Assembly: GCA_002323535.1 (NCBI GenBank)
Contig: DCQT01000058.1
Span: 1 to 57,123, forward strand
Direction of reading: 5' to 3'
DNA from: Bacteriovoracaceae bacterium UBA1511
GTDB taxonomy: Bacteria > Bdellovibrionota > Bacteriovoracia > Bacteriovoracales > Bacteriovoracaceae
DNA length: 57,123 bases
The position numbers were made by a program, and so were the translations under genes. Shown here piece after piece: positions 33,653 to 41,799 of the stretch. Within the stretch, counting starts at the first letter, position 1. Every line of letters starts with the position of its first letter. The notes beneath the pieces were generated by a model. The model saw only the letters and a list, made by a program, of their open reading frames with translations, ran no database searches and had not been told where the DNA came from.

Positions 33653-34329
33653 GCTAATCCAAACAAAACAAATAATACTAACGAAACTATCTGAGAGGTA
33701 CTCAAACCTAAGTGCCAAATTCCTCTGATTTCATCTCCTCTCAAAAATTCATTTAAAAATCTAAAAACAGAGTAAGCTAGTACATAAATGAAAAAGTTAT
33801 TATTTTTATTATCTTCGATTCGTTTTTTAAGTTTTAAACCAAGAACGAATAAAAAACCAACTTCAAATAATTGTGTCGGCCATCTATCTAAAAAATATAA
33901 AGGACAGTAATTTCCGTGGCAACAGCCGGCGAGAAAGCACCCAACCCTACCAATAGCATGCGCAAAGATCACTCCAGGTAAAAAACTAATTAATTTGCCA
34001 ATAGCCTTGTTTCTTAACCTGCAATAAAAATAAATAAATATGATAGAACAAATATAACCTCCGTAAAATACGAGGCCTCCTCCATAAAAAAAGTCATTCA
34101 ATAAATTAGAAAGGTCACCATCAATTAATTGAAAAAATAATCTTCCTCCAGTAAAAGCAATTAGCGGAAGCACGATAAGTAAAAAAGTGACCTCAAGCCG
34201 ACTGCTGAAGAGATTTACCTTTCTATTATTTTTTAATGAGTATTTGAAAAAAAAAGCAAGAGATATACCCAAAAAAAAAGGGTACGAATGGATTAAAAAA
34301 CCTCCAGGTAAATTAACACTCGGAAGCAT
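33610..34329 (-). CDS. lgt: prolipoprotein diacylglyceryl transferase Lgt
   Basis: Inner-membrane enzyme that attaches diacylglycerol from phosphatidylglycerol to the lipobox cysteine. The 239 aa have about seven TM segments. The start LPGGFLIHSYPFFLGISLAF, FYGGYICSIIFIYFY, HAIGRVGCFLAGCCHG (containing the essential Arg of the Lgt signature, in a variant Cys-rich form) and the C-terminal FRFLNEFLRGDEIRG are recognisable. It is shorter than E. coli Lgt (291 aa), as in many delta-type bacteria. Its start overlaps the lspA stop by one base. Confidence 0.88.
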   Translation of the reverse strand: MLPSVNLPGGFLIHSYPFFLGISLAFFFKYSLKNNRKVNLFSSRLEVTFLLIVLPLIAFTGGRLFFQLIDGDLSNLLNDFFYGGGLVFYGGYICSIIFIYFYCRLRNKAIGKLISFLPGVIFAHAIGRVGCFLAGCCHGNYCPLYFLDRWPTQLFEVGFLFVLGLKLKKRIEDNKNNNFFIYVLAYSVFRFLNEFLRGDEIRGIWHLGLSTSQIVSLVLFVLFGLAYLKETFSTNSSET

Positions 34330-34838
34330 TAAGTCTCGCTTTTCTGTCTAATCGATTTCTTTTTAAAGTCATTGATCATATCAATAATCATAAAAAATGC
34401 ACCCACTGTTATGGCACTGTCCGCAACATTGAAAGCCGGAAAATGTGAGTTGCCTAAATAGAAGTCTAGGAAATCTACGACATAACCCAATGAGAAACGA
34501 TCTATAAGGTTTCCAACAGCACCTGCAAAAATCAAACTATACGCCAAACAACCAATAAAATTTTCATGCCTTGTTTTCCAAATCAGTGAAATTAACCAAA
34601 AGCAAGCCCCCACAGGAACCCAAAGAAAAAGAATTTGCCTGACCAACAAGCTTGCTTGCGCCATAAAACCGAAAGCTGCTCCTGGGTTTCTCACATAAGT
34701 GAAATTAAAGAACCCATCGATTACAGGGATCGACTCTCCAAGATAAAACTTGGATTGAATTACCCCTTTTGTTATCTGATCAAGTATTATTAAAAAAGTA
34801 ATTATTAAACTCATTTTCCATATGCGATTCATAAACAT
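34329..34838 (-). CDS. lspA: lipoprotein signal peptidase LspA
   Basis: Aspartyl protease of the inner membrane that cleaves prolipoproteins after Lgt. The 169 aa contain four TM segments. VRNPGAAFGFMA, AGAVGNLIDRFSLGYVVDFL (first catalytic Asp) and FPAFNVADSAITVGAFFM (second Asp) are diagnostic. It lies 5 bp after the sigma-54 response regulator gene and overlaps lgt by one base, so the two processing enzymes are coexpressed with a two-component system. Confidence 0.95.
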   Translation of the reverse strand: MFMNRIWKMSLIITFLIILDQITKGVIQSKFYLGESIPVIDGFFNFTYVRNPGAAFGFMAQASLLVRQILFLWVPVGACFWLISLIWKTRHENFIGCLAYSLIFAGAVGNLIDRFSLGYVVDFLDFYLGNSHFPAFNVADSAITVGAFFMIIDMINDFKKKSIRQKSET

Positions 34839-34843
34839 AAACC

Positions 34844-36331
34844 TTATTTATTATAATAATCTTTGGGATTAATATTATATTTTTCAATCTTTCTCAGCAG
34901 AGTCTTCTTAGGAATATGAGCTTTTATCGCTGTTTGATTAATTTTTCCAAGATGGGCTTTAAGCGCATTTACAATAAAAGCTCTTTCAAAAGTTTCTTTT
35001 GCTACGTTGAAGTTTAGTTTGTCCTGAGCAGGAAAGCCGAAAGAGTAATCATCTAAAAGTGTAGGCTCAAGCTCACTATCGTCTAAAACACTTGTTTTAA
35101 TTTCATCGTAATTGATTTTATCTACTTGAGACTCAGAGCTATCTTCACCCTGATCTGCATTCTCTACAACCGTTTTTGGAAATGAACTAAGATTGATAAC
35201 ATCACTGGATTCTATAATAAAAGCATGTTCAATTACGTTTCGTAGTTCCCTTATATTTCCTGGCCATGAGTAATTACATAGTAAATTTGAAGCCTCTTCA
35301 GCTAAACCCTTAATGCTGAGATTATGATATTTATTAAAATAATCAACATAATGATCAATTAACCTAGGTATATCAGTTTTTCTTTTTCTCAAGGGTGGGA
35401 GGTAAACAGGAAGAACATTTAATCTGTAAAATAGATCCTCTCTAAATTCTCCATCTTTTATCATTTCCTCGAAAGGCTTATGAGATGCAGCAATAATTCT
35501 AACATCACTGTTAATAGTTCTATTTGAACCTACTGGATTGAATTTTTTCTCTTGTAAAACTCTTAGAAGCTTTACCTGCATTTGTGGACTTATATCCCCA
35601 ATTTCATCAAGAAATAAAGTTCCGCCCTCAGCAAATTGAAACTTACCGATCTTTCGCTCAATGGCACCCGTGAAGGCACCCTTTTCATGGCCAAAAAGCT
35701 CAGACTCAATAAGCTCATCAGGAATAGCTGCCAAATTTATCGTCACAAATTTTTCATCTTTTCTCGGACCATTGTAATGTATTGCCTTAGCGACTAATTC
35801 TTTTCCTGTTCCTGACTCACCTCTAATTAAAACTGGCGTATTTACTTTAGAGAGCTTTGATATTACGTCAAAAACTTTTCTCATCACATTTGATTCACCG
35901 ATAAACTCGTGATCCGAGTCCTCACCTAGGCTAAGCGAAGGTGCTGAAAAAGAGGTTGTCTCAACAAGAGACCTCGCTTTAATTGCCCTCTTTATCAAAC
36001 TTGCTAAATGATCATGCTTAATTGGTTTTTCGAGATAGTTATATGCGCCTTCTTTAACAGCATCAACTGCATCGTTAATATTTGAATAGGCAGTTAAAAT
36101 AATCACAATCACACTGGAATTAATTTTTTTAATCTCTTTTAGAGCTTCAATTCCATTCATGTTTGGCATGTTGACATCCATGACAACTAAGTCAAATTCA
36201 TTTTGCCGAACTTCCTCAACTGCCTTTAAGCCATCCTCTGCTGTTGAAACGACAAAATCATGAAACTCCAAAGAATTTCTAAGGGTTTCTCTTAAGGTTT
36301 GATCATCATCTACAACAAGAATTTTTTTCAT
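34844..36331 (-). CDS. NtrC-family sigma-54-dependent response regulator
   Basis: The 495 aa comprise a receiver domain (1-120; ILVVDDDQTL, phospho-acceptor D52 in DLVVMDVNMPNMNG, conserved Lys in YLEKPI) and an AAA+ domain (about 145-385; Walker A GESGTGKELVAKAI, GHEKGAFTGAIERK with the sigma-54-contacting GAFTGA loop, GGTLFLDEIGD). An acidic linker and a Fis-type HTH (INQTAIKAHIPKKTLLRKI) complete it. It should activate RpoN promoters when phosphorylated by the adjacent kinase. 15 bp separate it from the kinase and 5 bp from lspA. Confidence 0.95.
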   Translation of the reverse strand: MKKILVVDDDQTLRETLRNSLEFHDFVVSTAEDGLKAVEEVRQNEFDLVVMDVNMPNMNGIEALKEIKKINSSVIVIILTAYSNINDAVDAVKEGAYNYLEKPIKHDHLASLIKRAIKARSLVETTSFSAPSLSLGEDSDHEFIGESNVMRKVFDVISKLSKVNTPVLIRGESGTGKELVAKAIHYNGPRKDEKFVTINLAAIPDELIESELFGHEKGAFTGAIERKIGKFQFAEGGTLFLDEIGDISPQMQVKLLRVLQEKKFNPVGSNRTINSDVRIIAASHKPFEEMIKDGEFREDLFYRLNVLPVYLPPLRKRKTDIPRLIDHYVDYFNKYHNLSIKGLAEEASNLLCNYSWPGNIRELRNVIEHAFIIESSDVINLSSFPKTVVENADQGEDSSESQVDKINYDEIKTSVLDDSELEPTLLDDYSFGFPAQDKLNFNVAKETFERAFIVNALKAHLGKINQTAIKAHIPKKTLLRKIEKYNINPKDYYNK

Positions 36332-36346
36332 CCTAATCCTCTCTGC

Positions 36347-38149
36347 CTAAATATTCTGTAACCTTACCTTAAAGATAGTTCCACGGACAGAACTTTCAAC
36401 ATCGATATCCCCTCCGTGAGCTTCAATAAAGTACTTTACTAAATACAATCCAAGTCCAGAGCCTTTGATTGTTTCATTTTCATTATTTTTAACTCTATAG
36501 AACTTTTCAAAAATATATTTTAGACTTTCAGGTTCGATTCCAGGACCGGTGTCAGCTATAGTAATTTGAATAAAATCACCCAGGTCTTCTGTTTTGATTA
36601 AAATATTATTTCTCTCTCCACCATATTTAACTGCATTTTCCAATAAGTTAAAAACTACTCGATAAATTAGATTCTCATCTAATGTGATTGGAAATAAGTT
36701 CTCCAGTTCTGTGCTAATCGTCGCTTTTTTATTGGTGGCAAAAAAATTAAGTTTGCTTACTACTGACTTTATAATTTTATTTAAATCTCTTTGTGATTTT
36801 TGAAGATTAAATTTTTTAGCTTCAATCTTGGAAATATCTAATATTTCTGAGATAAACTTGTTGAGCTCCTCAGTTGACTGGTCAATCAGGGCCAAATTTC
36901 CATTTAAGTCTAGAGAACTTGTATTGTTCTTAAGGTTATCAACGATAGAGGAAATTTTAGCAATTGGGGTCTTCAAGTCGTGACTCATCAGGTTCATAAA
37001 ATTATTTTTTAACTCATCAAGCTCCGCTTTCATCTCAGACTCTCGCTGTAATGACGCCGCTTTTTTGTTTTCTGAAATTGCTTTGAATGGCAGCGTCACA
37101 TAGTAAGTTGCTGTAATTGCCGCGAGAACCTCCATCACCACGAAGTAAATATTATTAACCTTTAATAAAATAAAAACTAATAAGGTTAATATAAAAATAG
37201 TAAGAAAAAATACGGCTGTTGATATTGATGGCTTAAATTTTAAAACTAGGAAAAAAATAAAAACGGATGCGAATATCATTAAATAGAAGAGTGCATTGCC
37301 TTTGTATATATTGAATGTTTTACCCTGAAGAATGCTCTCTGATTGTTCAACATAGAGCTGCAAGTGCGAGACATTTTGGCCATTTTGCTTTTTATAGAAA
37401 TATTCTGGATTAGATTTGAAACTTGGACCTATTAAGACATTTCTTCCCTCAACAATTTTCCGGTTAACAGTTCCAGTTACTAACATATGAAAAGGTATAA
37501 ATTTGATATCTTTACTGTCTGACGCATAAGAGGTGTAAGAGAACTTTGCCTCAGCCTCTGGAACATAAAAACTACCATCGACATTATATATTTGCTTTTT
37601 ATTAATTTTTTCAGCGAGAACCTTAACAAAAGATGCACTACCAGAAATGTCTAAAACAACTCTCCTAACCTTTCCATCCCTTGAGAAATCATTTTCATCA
37701 GTGGTTACCACTGTTATTGCCTTCTCTACGTCCAAGTGCCTAGAAAAAGAGCTTCGAACACCTCCTGCATCCACTAGTTCACCAACCAGTGTGTACCCAG
37801 AGAATCTTTCAAAAGCTTGGTTCATCAATTCAAATTCTTTTAAATCTCCTTTTCCATAATTACCCTGATCTATCACCAATGAAATTCCGTTAGGATTAAG
37901 TGAAATCAGATTATCAATGGCGACACGAAACGTCTTCGCACTGTAGGGGTATCTGTGGCCAAGAAAGTCATCACTTTTTTCATCAATATAAAACACTGTG
38001 TATTTATTATTCGGCTTTAATCCACCTGAAAAACCATCCAACACCAATGCCTCAAATTTACTAAAGTCATATCCTGTTATTAAGACCAGAAAAATAACAA
38101 CCAATATAAAGGGCGCAACAATTGTGTAGGAGTAACTGAATCTTTTCAA
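36347..38149 (-). CDS. CHASE2-domain sensor histidine kinase
   Basis: The 600-aa inner-membrane kinase has TM1 (about 11-28), a periplasmic CHASE2 domain (about 29-280, with YTVFYIDEKSDDFLG, LNPNGISLVIDQ and NVLIGPSF), then three closely spaced TM helices (about 286-355). A HisKA domain follows with H390 in MSHDLKTPIAKIS, and an HATPase_c with FNLLENAVKYGGE, ADTGPGIEPESLKYIF and GSGLGLYLVKYF. The CHASE2 ligand is unknown. It overlaps the upstream membrane-protein gene by 4 bp and precedes its probable partner regulator. Confidence 0.93.
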   Translation of the reverse strand: MKRFSYSYTIVAPFILVVIFLVLITGYDFSKFEALVLDGFSGGLKPNNKYTVFYIDEKSDDFLGHRYPYSAKTFRVAIDNLISLNPNGISLVIDQGNYGKGDLKEFELMNQAFERFSGYTLVGELVDAGGVRSSFSRHLDVEKAITVVTTDENDFSRDGKVRRVVLDISGSASFVKVLAEKINKKQIYNVDGSFYVPEAEAKFSYTSYASDSKDIKFIPFHMLVTGTVNRKIVEGRNVLIGPSFKSNPEYFYKKQNGQNVSHLQLYVEQSESILQGKTFNIYKGNALFYLMIFASVFIFFLVLKFKPSISTAVFFLTIFILTLLVFILLKVNNIYFVVMEVLAAITATYYVTLPFKAISENKKAASLQRESEMKAELDELKNNFMNLMSHDLKTPIAKISSIVDNLKNNTSSLDLNGNLALIDQSTEELNKFISEILDISKIEAKKFNLQKSQRDLNKIIKSVVSKLNFFATNKKATISTELENLFPITLDENLIYRVVFNLLENAVKYGGERNNILIKTEDLGDFIQITIADTGPGIEPESLKYIFEKFYRVKNNENETIKGSGLGLYLVKYFIEAHGGDIDVESSVRGTIFKVRLQNI

Positions 38150-38613
38150 AATAGAACCATCTCCATTCTTTTTTCTGAAAAATAACTTTTAAAGAAAAGA
38201 GAAAATACTTTTTTTTGTATCCAATCGAAAAAATACAACATCGTCTGCACTACTGATTTATTGAAGAATATTGAAAGAAAAGCAAAGTTTAATAAGTAAA
38301 ATAAACCTAGAAAAAATACGATTATTGAGTAGGGGAAATATTTATAAAACGGTAAATTTACCACAAGGTTACTAACCTCTTTTAAATATTCATGGTTCGA
38401 TGCGATTGATGAGAGACTAACAACCCCTTTTTTATTTCGGCACAAGAAACATCCAACTTTTACAAAGTCAGGATAACAATATCTTTGTACTTTGGTTGTT
38501 CCATCAACTTCCACTCCCTTGAAGTTGCATCCAAGAAGTAAGACCAACATGGCATGTCTATAAGTATATAAAATTACGCAAAATATTACGGCCGTAATAT
38601 AAAATGAGTTCAC
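38146..38613 (-). CDS. lipobox-like membrane protein preceding a CHASE2 kinase
   Basis: No family is recognised. The 155 aa start at GTG 38613, supported by AAGGAG about 6 nt upstream. The N-terminus is hydrophobic and runs into LVLLLGCNF (a lipobox-like LLGC at C29). Then a small domain contains CYPDFVKVGCFLCRNKKG with a C55-x-x-C58 pair, and a strong TM segment lies at about 93-118. The combination of a possible acylation site, a CxxC pair and position as first gene of a kinase/regulator/lspA/lgt operon suggests an accessory or sensory subunit; this is inference. Confidence 0.65.
   Translation of the reverse strand: MNSFYITAVIFCVILYTYRHAMLVLLLGCNFKGVEVDGTTKVQRYCYPDFVKVGCFLCRNKKGVVSLSSIASNHEYLKEVSNLVVNLPFYKYFPYSIIVFFLGLFYLLNFAFLSIFFNKSVVQTMLYFFDWIQKKVFSLFFKSYFSEKRMEMVLF
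38583..38600. promoter_or_regulatory. perfect 18-bp palindrome at the operon's first codons
   Basis: ATATTACGGCCGTAATAT is a perfect inverted repeat (9+9, no spacer). It spans codons 5-10 of the membrane-protein gene (frame Y-I-T-A-V-I), about 12 bp after its start. It could be a repressor operator or a hairpin near the ribosome-binding site. Because it is coding, chance cannot be excluded. Confidence 0.35.
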
Positions 38614-38660
38614 AAGCTCTCCTTAGCCCAAAATGAACCTACAAGGTAAAATATACACCA

Positions 38661-38681
38661 AAAGGACTGATTGCGTCCTTT
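38661..38681. promoter_or_regulatory. inverted repeat upstream of the kinase/lspA/lgt operon
   Basis: AAAGGAC-N7-GTCCTTT lies 48 bp upstream of the first codon of that operon, next to a possible -10 TATATT (about 38650-38655 on the minus strand). Its size suits a dimeric regulator. It is not followed by a convincing U-run in the plus direction. The remainder of the 186-bp intergenic region shows only a short GTGGT-CT-ACCAC repeat. Confidence 0.3.
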
Positions 38682-38799
38682 AATCCCTATAACTTTTTCA
38701 TGCCGTTTGAATTTATATAAATAATATGTGGTCTACCACTTGATGCGCACAGCGTTATTGATGTAGAACTTCATTGTTTTTAAATTAGGGGAGAACCAG

Positions 38800-39636
38800 A
38801 TGACTATTGACCGAATACTTTTTGGGACGGCAGGCGTGCCTAACGCAACTGAAAAAAAGAACAGTCCCGTTGAAGGAGTTAGAAAGATTCACGAGCTAGA
38901 ATTAGACTGCATGCAGCTAGAGTTTGCTCACGGTGTAAGAATGAAAGAAGAAGTATCCTCAAACTTACGGAAGATTTCTTACGAGCTGGGTGTTCCATTA
39001 ACTTCACACGGCCCTTATTACATAAACCTCAATGCAAGAGAACAAGACAAAATTGATTCATCTGTCGAAAGAATCATTCAGACAGCAAAAATTAGTGACC
39101 TTTGTGGTGCTGAGTCAATGACATTTCACGCAGCCTTTTACATGAAAGACTCGCCTTTTGACGTATTTGATCTTGTTGAAAAAAGTATGAACGTCATTGA
39201 AGAAAGACTATCTAGGCTAGATATTGAAATAGAGCTCAGGCCTGAACTGACAGGAAAAACGAGCCAGTTTGGATCACTAGAGGAGTTGATGTCACTCACT
39301 AAAAAAGTAAGCTCATGCAACCCTTGCATGGATTTTTCACACTTATATGCACGAACAGGAAAGTACAATACTTACGAGGAGTTCTGTGAAGTTCTAGATA
39401 CATTAAGCAGTGAACTTGGAAGGCAAGCTCTGGATAATATGCATATTCATATTTCAGGAGTTAGCTCTAACTCAAAGGGTGATTTAAAACACCTTAACCT
39501 TGAGGATAGTGACTTTAACTGGAAGGACTTGATTAGAAGCTTAAAGAAATATGACTGCAAGGGATACATGATATCCAATAGCCCAAATCTTGAGCAAGAT
39601 GCGAAGATGCTCAAAGACTTTTACTTAAGCTTGTAA
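38800..39636 (+). CDS. endonuclease IV-like TIM-barrel protein, one metal ligand replaced
   Basis: The 278 aa follow the AP endonuclease IV (Nfo) family. Likely metal ligands are H70 (LTSHGPYYINL), H110 (MTFHAAFY), E149 (ELRPELTGKT), D178 and H181 (CMDFSHLYAR), H215/H217 (MHIHISG), D228/H231 (KGDLKH). The final glutamate, normally in an ESPN-type motif, is Asn260 here (YMISNSPNLEQD). Nfo cleaves 5' of abasic sites using three zinc ions; with this change the activity may be altered or lost. The GGGGAGAA ribosome-binding site precedes ATG 38800. It is monocistronic, ending at a terminator. Confidence 0.82.
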   Translation: MTIDRILFGTAGVPNATEKKNSPVEGVRKIHELELDCMQLEFAHGVRMKEEVSSNLRKISYELGVPLTSHGPYYINLNAREQDKIDSSVERIIQTAKISDLCGAESMTFHAAFYMKDSPFDVFDLVEKSMNVIEERLSRLDIEIELRPELTGKTSQFGSLEELMSLTKKVSSCNPCMDFSHLYARTGKYNTYEEFCEVLDTLSSELGRQALDNMHIHISGVSSNSKGDLKHLNLEDSDFNWKDLIRSLKKYDCKGYMISNSPNLEQDAKMLKDFYLSL

Positions 39637-39660
39637 ATAAAACAAAACAACATCACGGAA

Positions 39661-39687
39661 AGCCACTCATTAGAGTGGCTTTTTTAT
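39661..39687 (+). terminator. intrinsic terminator after the endonuclease IV-like gene
   Basis: AGCCACTC (39661-39668) and GAGTGGCT (39673-39680) form an 8-bp stem with the loop ATTA, followed by TTTTTTA. It begins 24 bp after the stop codon. The stop codon of the opposing lipoprotein gene (39670-39672) lies in the loop. Confidence 0.85.
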
Positions 39688-40068
39688 TTCTATCGATTTT
39701 TCAATTTCAATATAAGTTTTTACATTTTCAATTTTATCTATCTTCCAATCTTCACTTATCTTTGAAAGCTCAAAAATTTTACGAACTTCAATTTGATCCC
39801 GACCTTTACTCAGCTCTAGGTCCACAGTAAGGAAAACTTTATCAGAGGCTTTTTCGTTAAGGCTGACGAACTTAAGCTTTTTTACCTCATACGGTTTTAT
39901 TGGTACCTCAAACTCCCCCAAACTTTCAGCCGAAGAAAAATGCTCTTCAAGCGAGGACAAGCTTGATGCAGATTCAAGGTCTTTATAAAAGGTTCTGACT
40001 CTTTGCTCAGGCCCTATCGGACCAAAGCAACTAACAAAAAATAAGCACATGAATAAAAAAAACCTCAT
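39670..40068 (-). CDS. small predicted lipoprotein, 132 aa
   Basis: The signal peptide RFFLFMCLFFVSCFG contains the lipobox FVSC. The mature protein (about 115 aa) alternates helices and strands: TFYKDLESASSLSSLEEHF, then KVFLTVDLELSKGRDQIEVR, and DWKIDKIENVKTYIEIEK. This layout recalls NTF2-like DUF4878-type lipoproteins, but I see no clear motif. It is probably cotranscribed after the membrane protein at 40080-40751 (11-bp gap). Confidence 0.72.
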   Translation of the reverse strand: MRFFLFMCLFFVSCFGPIGPEQRVRTFYKDLESASSLSSLEEHFSSAESLGEFEVPIKPYEVKKLKFVSLNEKASDKVFLTVDLELSKGRDQIEVRKIFELSKISEDWKIDKIENVKTYIEIEKSIEIKKPL

Positions 40069-40079
40069 AAAAGAATCCC

Positions 40080-40751
40080 TTATAAAACCCCTAGTGCCTG
40101 AATTTTATCATATATCAAAGGCCAGTTGTTATCTTTTAAGGTGAAATCATCACTAAGCTCAAGACACAAATAATTCTCTTTTCTCCAGTGCAACCGGCCA
40201 ATTAAAGAATAGTTAGTTCCAAAAAGAACTAATGATCCACTCATGTCCTTATTTTCATTAATGGATAAATCCATGTTTTCTGAGTAAAAAGTCATATAAT
40301 TTTCGGATAAGCCTAGTAAAAAAATCTCTACCAACTCTTCTCCCCTAAGCTGGAGCAACGCTTTTTGGATTCTATGTGGCTTTGAAATAATTCTTTTATC
40401 AATTTGAAAATAGCAAGCCTCTGATACCTCTATTGAAAGTGAAATCAGTACTAAAATTTCCAAAGACAAAGAACAACTCAAAAAGACTAAAACAGGTGTC
40501 GACAAACTACCTGGGACTAAAACAAGAAACAAGATTCTCCCTAGTATCGATAAAGAACACAAAAGAGTTAAATATTTAGGCTTATATACGGCAAGTAAAG
40601 CCCCAAGCAATAAGAACGACCCAAAAGACAAAACAATATTCTCATCTAAAAAAAGGCCTGTTAAATATAAATATAACGAAACAAGTCCATTAAAATTTAT
40701 AAAGTACAAATAGAGATTCTTTATATTTTTCACCGGAAGAATTTTCTCCAA
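40080..40751 (-). CDS. membrane protein, 223 aa, function unknown
   Basis: Four closely packed hydrophobic segments lie at about 12-33, 38-55, 59-77 and 83-105. A cytoplasmic C-terminal domain (about 120-223) contains SKPHRIQKALLQLRGEELVE, SGSLVLFGTNYSLIGRLHW and a run of beta strands. The latter is vaguely PilZ-like but lacks the RxxxR and D/NxSxxG motifs, so no c-di-GMP role is claimed. It starts divergently from the small ferredoxin gene. Confidence 0.68.
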   Translation of the reverse strand: MEKILPVKNIKNLYLYFINFNGLVSLYLYLTGLFLDENIVLSFGSFLLLGALLAVYKPKYLTLLCSLSILGRILFLVLVPGSLSTPVLVFLSCSLSLEILVLISLSIEVSEACYFQIDKRIISKPHRIQKALLQLRGEELVEIFLLGLSENYMTFYSENMDLSINENKDMSGSLVLFGTNYSLIGRLHWRKENYLCLELSDDFTLKDNNWPLIYDKIQALGVL

Positions 40752-40788
40752 AATAAAAATTGACCTTGCTAATTATAAAATTACTACG

Positions 40789-40989
40789 ATGGAAAAGAAA
40801 ATTAAGATAAGCAATAAGTGTCAAAAATCTAATGTATGTGAAGTATTTTGTCCTGAAGATGCCTTTTTCAGTATACAAAAGAAGCTTTTCGTTGATGATT
40901 TGAAATGCACACTGTGCGGAATTTGCCTAGATGTCTGTCCTAGTGACGCGATCACTATTAACCAACTAGAGCCTGAGATTATACTTTAA
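40789..40989 (+). CDS. small ferredoxin-like protein with one degenerate cluster motif
   Basis: The 66-aa protein contains one complete C-x2-C-x2-C-x3-C-P motif (CTLCGICLDVCP, about 44-55) and a first motif with altered spacing (CQKSNVCEVFCPEDAF). By bacterial-ferredoxin logic it can hold one [4Fe-4S] cluster, and possibly a second with an unusual ligand. Its 3' end overlaps the opposing murU-like gene by 24 bp. It is divergent from the four-TM protein gene. Confidence 0.72.
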   Translation: MEKKIKISNKCQKSNVCEVFCPEDAFFSIQKKLFVDDLKCTLCGICLDVCPSDAITINQLEPEIIL

Positions 40990-41799
40990 TTTTTTACCGG
41001 CTATTTCAACTAAACAAAGTTCATTCTCACATGAGAGAAGATTCTTGCTTGAGGTTTTTTTTACAAACTTAAAAATAAAGTCAGAGTCTTTCTCAAAAAG
41101 ACTCGTCATACTTAAAATATAATTATCAATAGTTCCAAAGTCGTGAACCTCAATTCGGCCAGGCGCAAATACTCCAACCTCCGATGTATGATAGTCTGCA
41201 ACGCTTTCAAAAAAAGACGTTTCTTTACCAAAATACAACGGATCTAATTTATCAAGATTCACAATAGAGACACCAGAGTAAGTTAAAGGAAATGGTTTTA
41301 AGTCAGTGTCTGGTTTATTTATTATTATTCCTTGAAGACAATTTTTTTTGATATTCAATCTGTTGAACTCATTAGACTCTGAAACGTTCACACCTAAAAG
41401 GCAGGAAGTCTGATTATTTTCGACGAGCCTACTGCAAAGTGAGTTAATGTGATTATTACTTAAGTTTAAAATTGTATCTGCGTTCAAAGCGAGGATGTTT
41501 TTTAATTTAGGATAATTTTTTTTCAAATTATAAAAAGCGCCACCTGAACCAAGTAGCTTTGGTTCATACAATAAGTTGATCTCAATTTTTTTTGACTTCA
41601 CATAACTATTTAATATTTCATATTGATGATGCGAATTAACGTAAATATTATCTATTCCAAGCTCTTTGAGCTGAAGAATAATTATTTCTAAAATTGATTT
41701 CCCAAAAATCGGGAACAACGGCTTGGGAACATTTTTCCCCAAAGGCCCCATTCTTGAGCCCATGCCCGCTGCTAGAACAAAAGCATCTTTAATTTTCAT
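40966..41799 (-). CDS. murU: sugar-1-phosphate nucleotidyltransferase, probably MurNAc-1-P uridylyltransferase MurU
   Basis: The 277-aa GT-A-fold nucleotidyltransferase starts AFVLAAGMGSRMGPLG, the NTP-binding GxGxRxxPLT-like loop, then NVPKPLFPIFGKSILEIIIL, EPKLLGSGGAFYN and LALNADTIL (metal-binding Asp). Alone it could be any NDP-sugar pyrophosphorylase. Overlap of its start with the AmgK-like kinase stop identifies the pair as the cell-wall recycling route from MurNAc to UDP-MurNAc, which bypasses de novo MurA/MurB. Confidence 0.75.
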   Translation of the reverse strand: MKIKDAFVLAAGMGSRMGPLGKNVPKPLFPIFGKSILEIIILQLKELGIDNIYVNSHHQYEILNSYVKSKKIEINLLYEPKLLGSGGAFYNLKKNYPKLKNILALNADTILNLSNNHINSLCSRLVENNQTSCLLGVNVSESNEFNRLNIKKNCLQGIIINKPDTDLKPFPLTYSGVSIVNLDKLDPLYFGKETSFFESVADYHTSEVGVFAPGRIEVHDFGTIDNYILSMTSLFEKDSDFIFKFVKKTSSKNLLSCENELCLVEIAGKKLKYNLRL

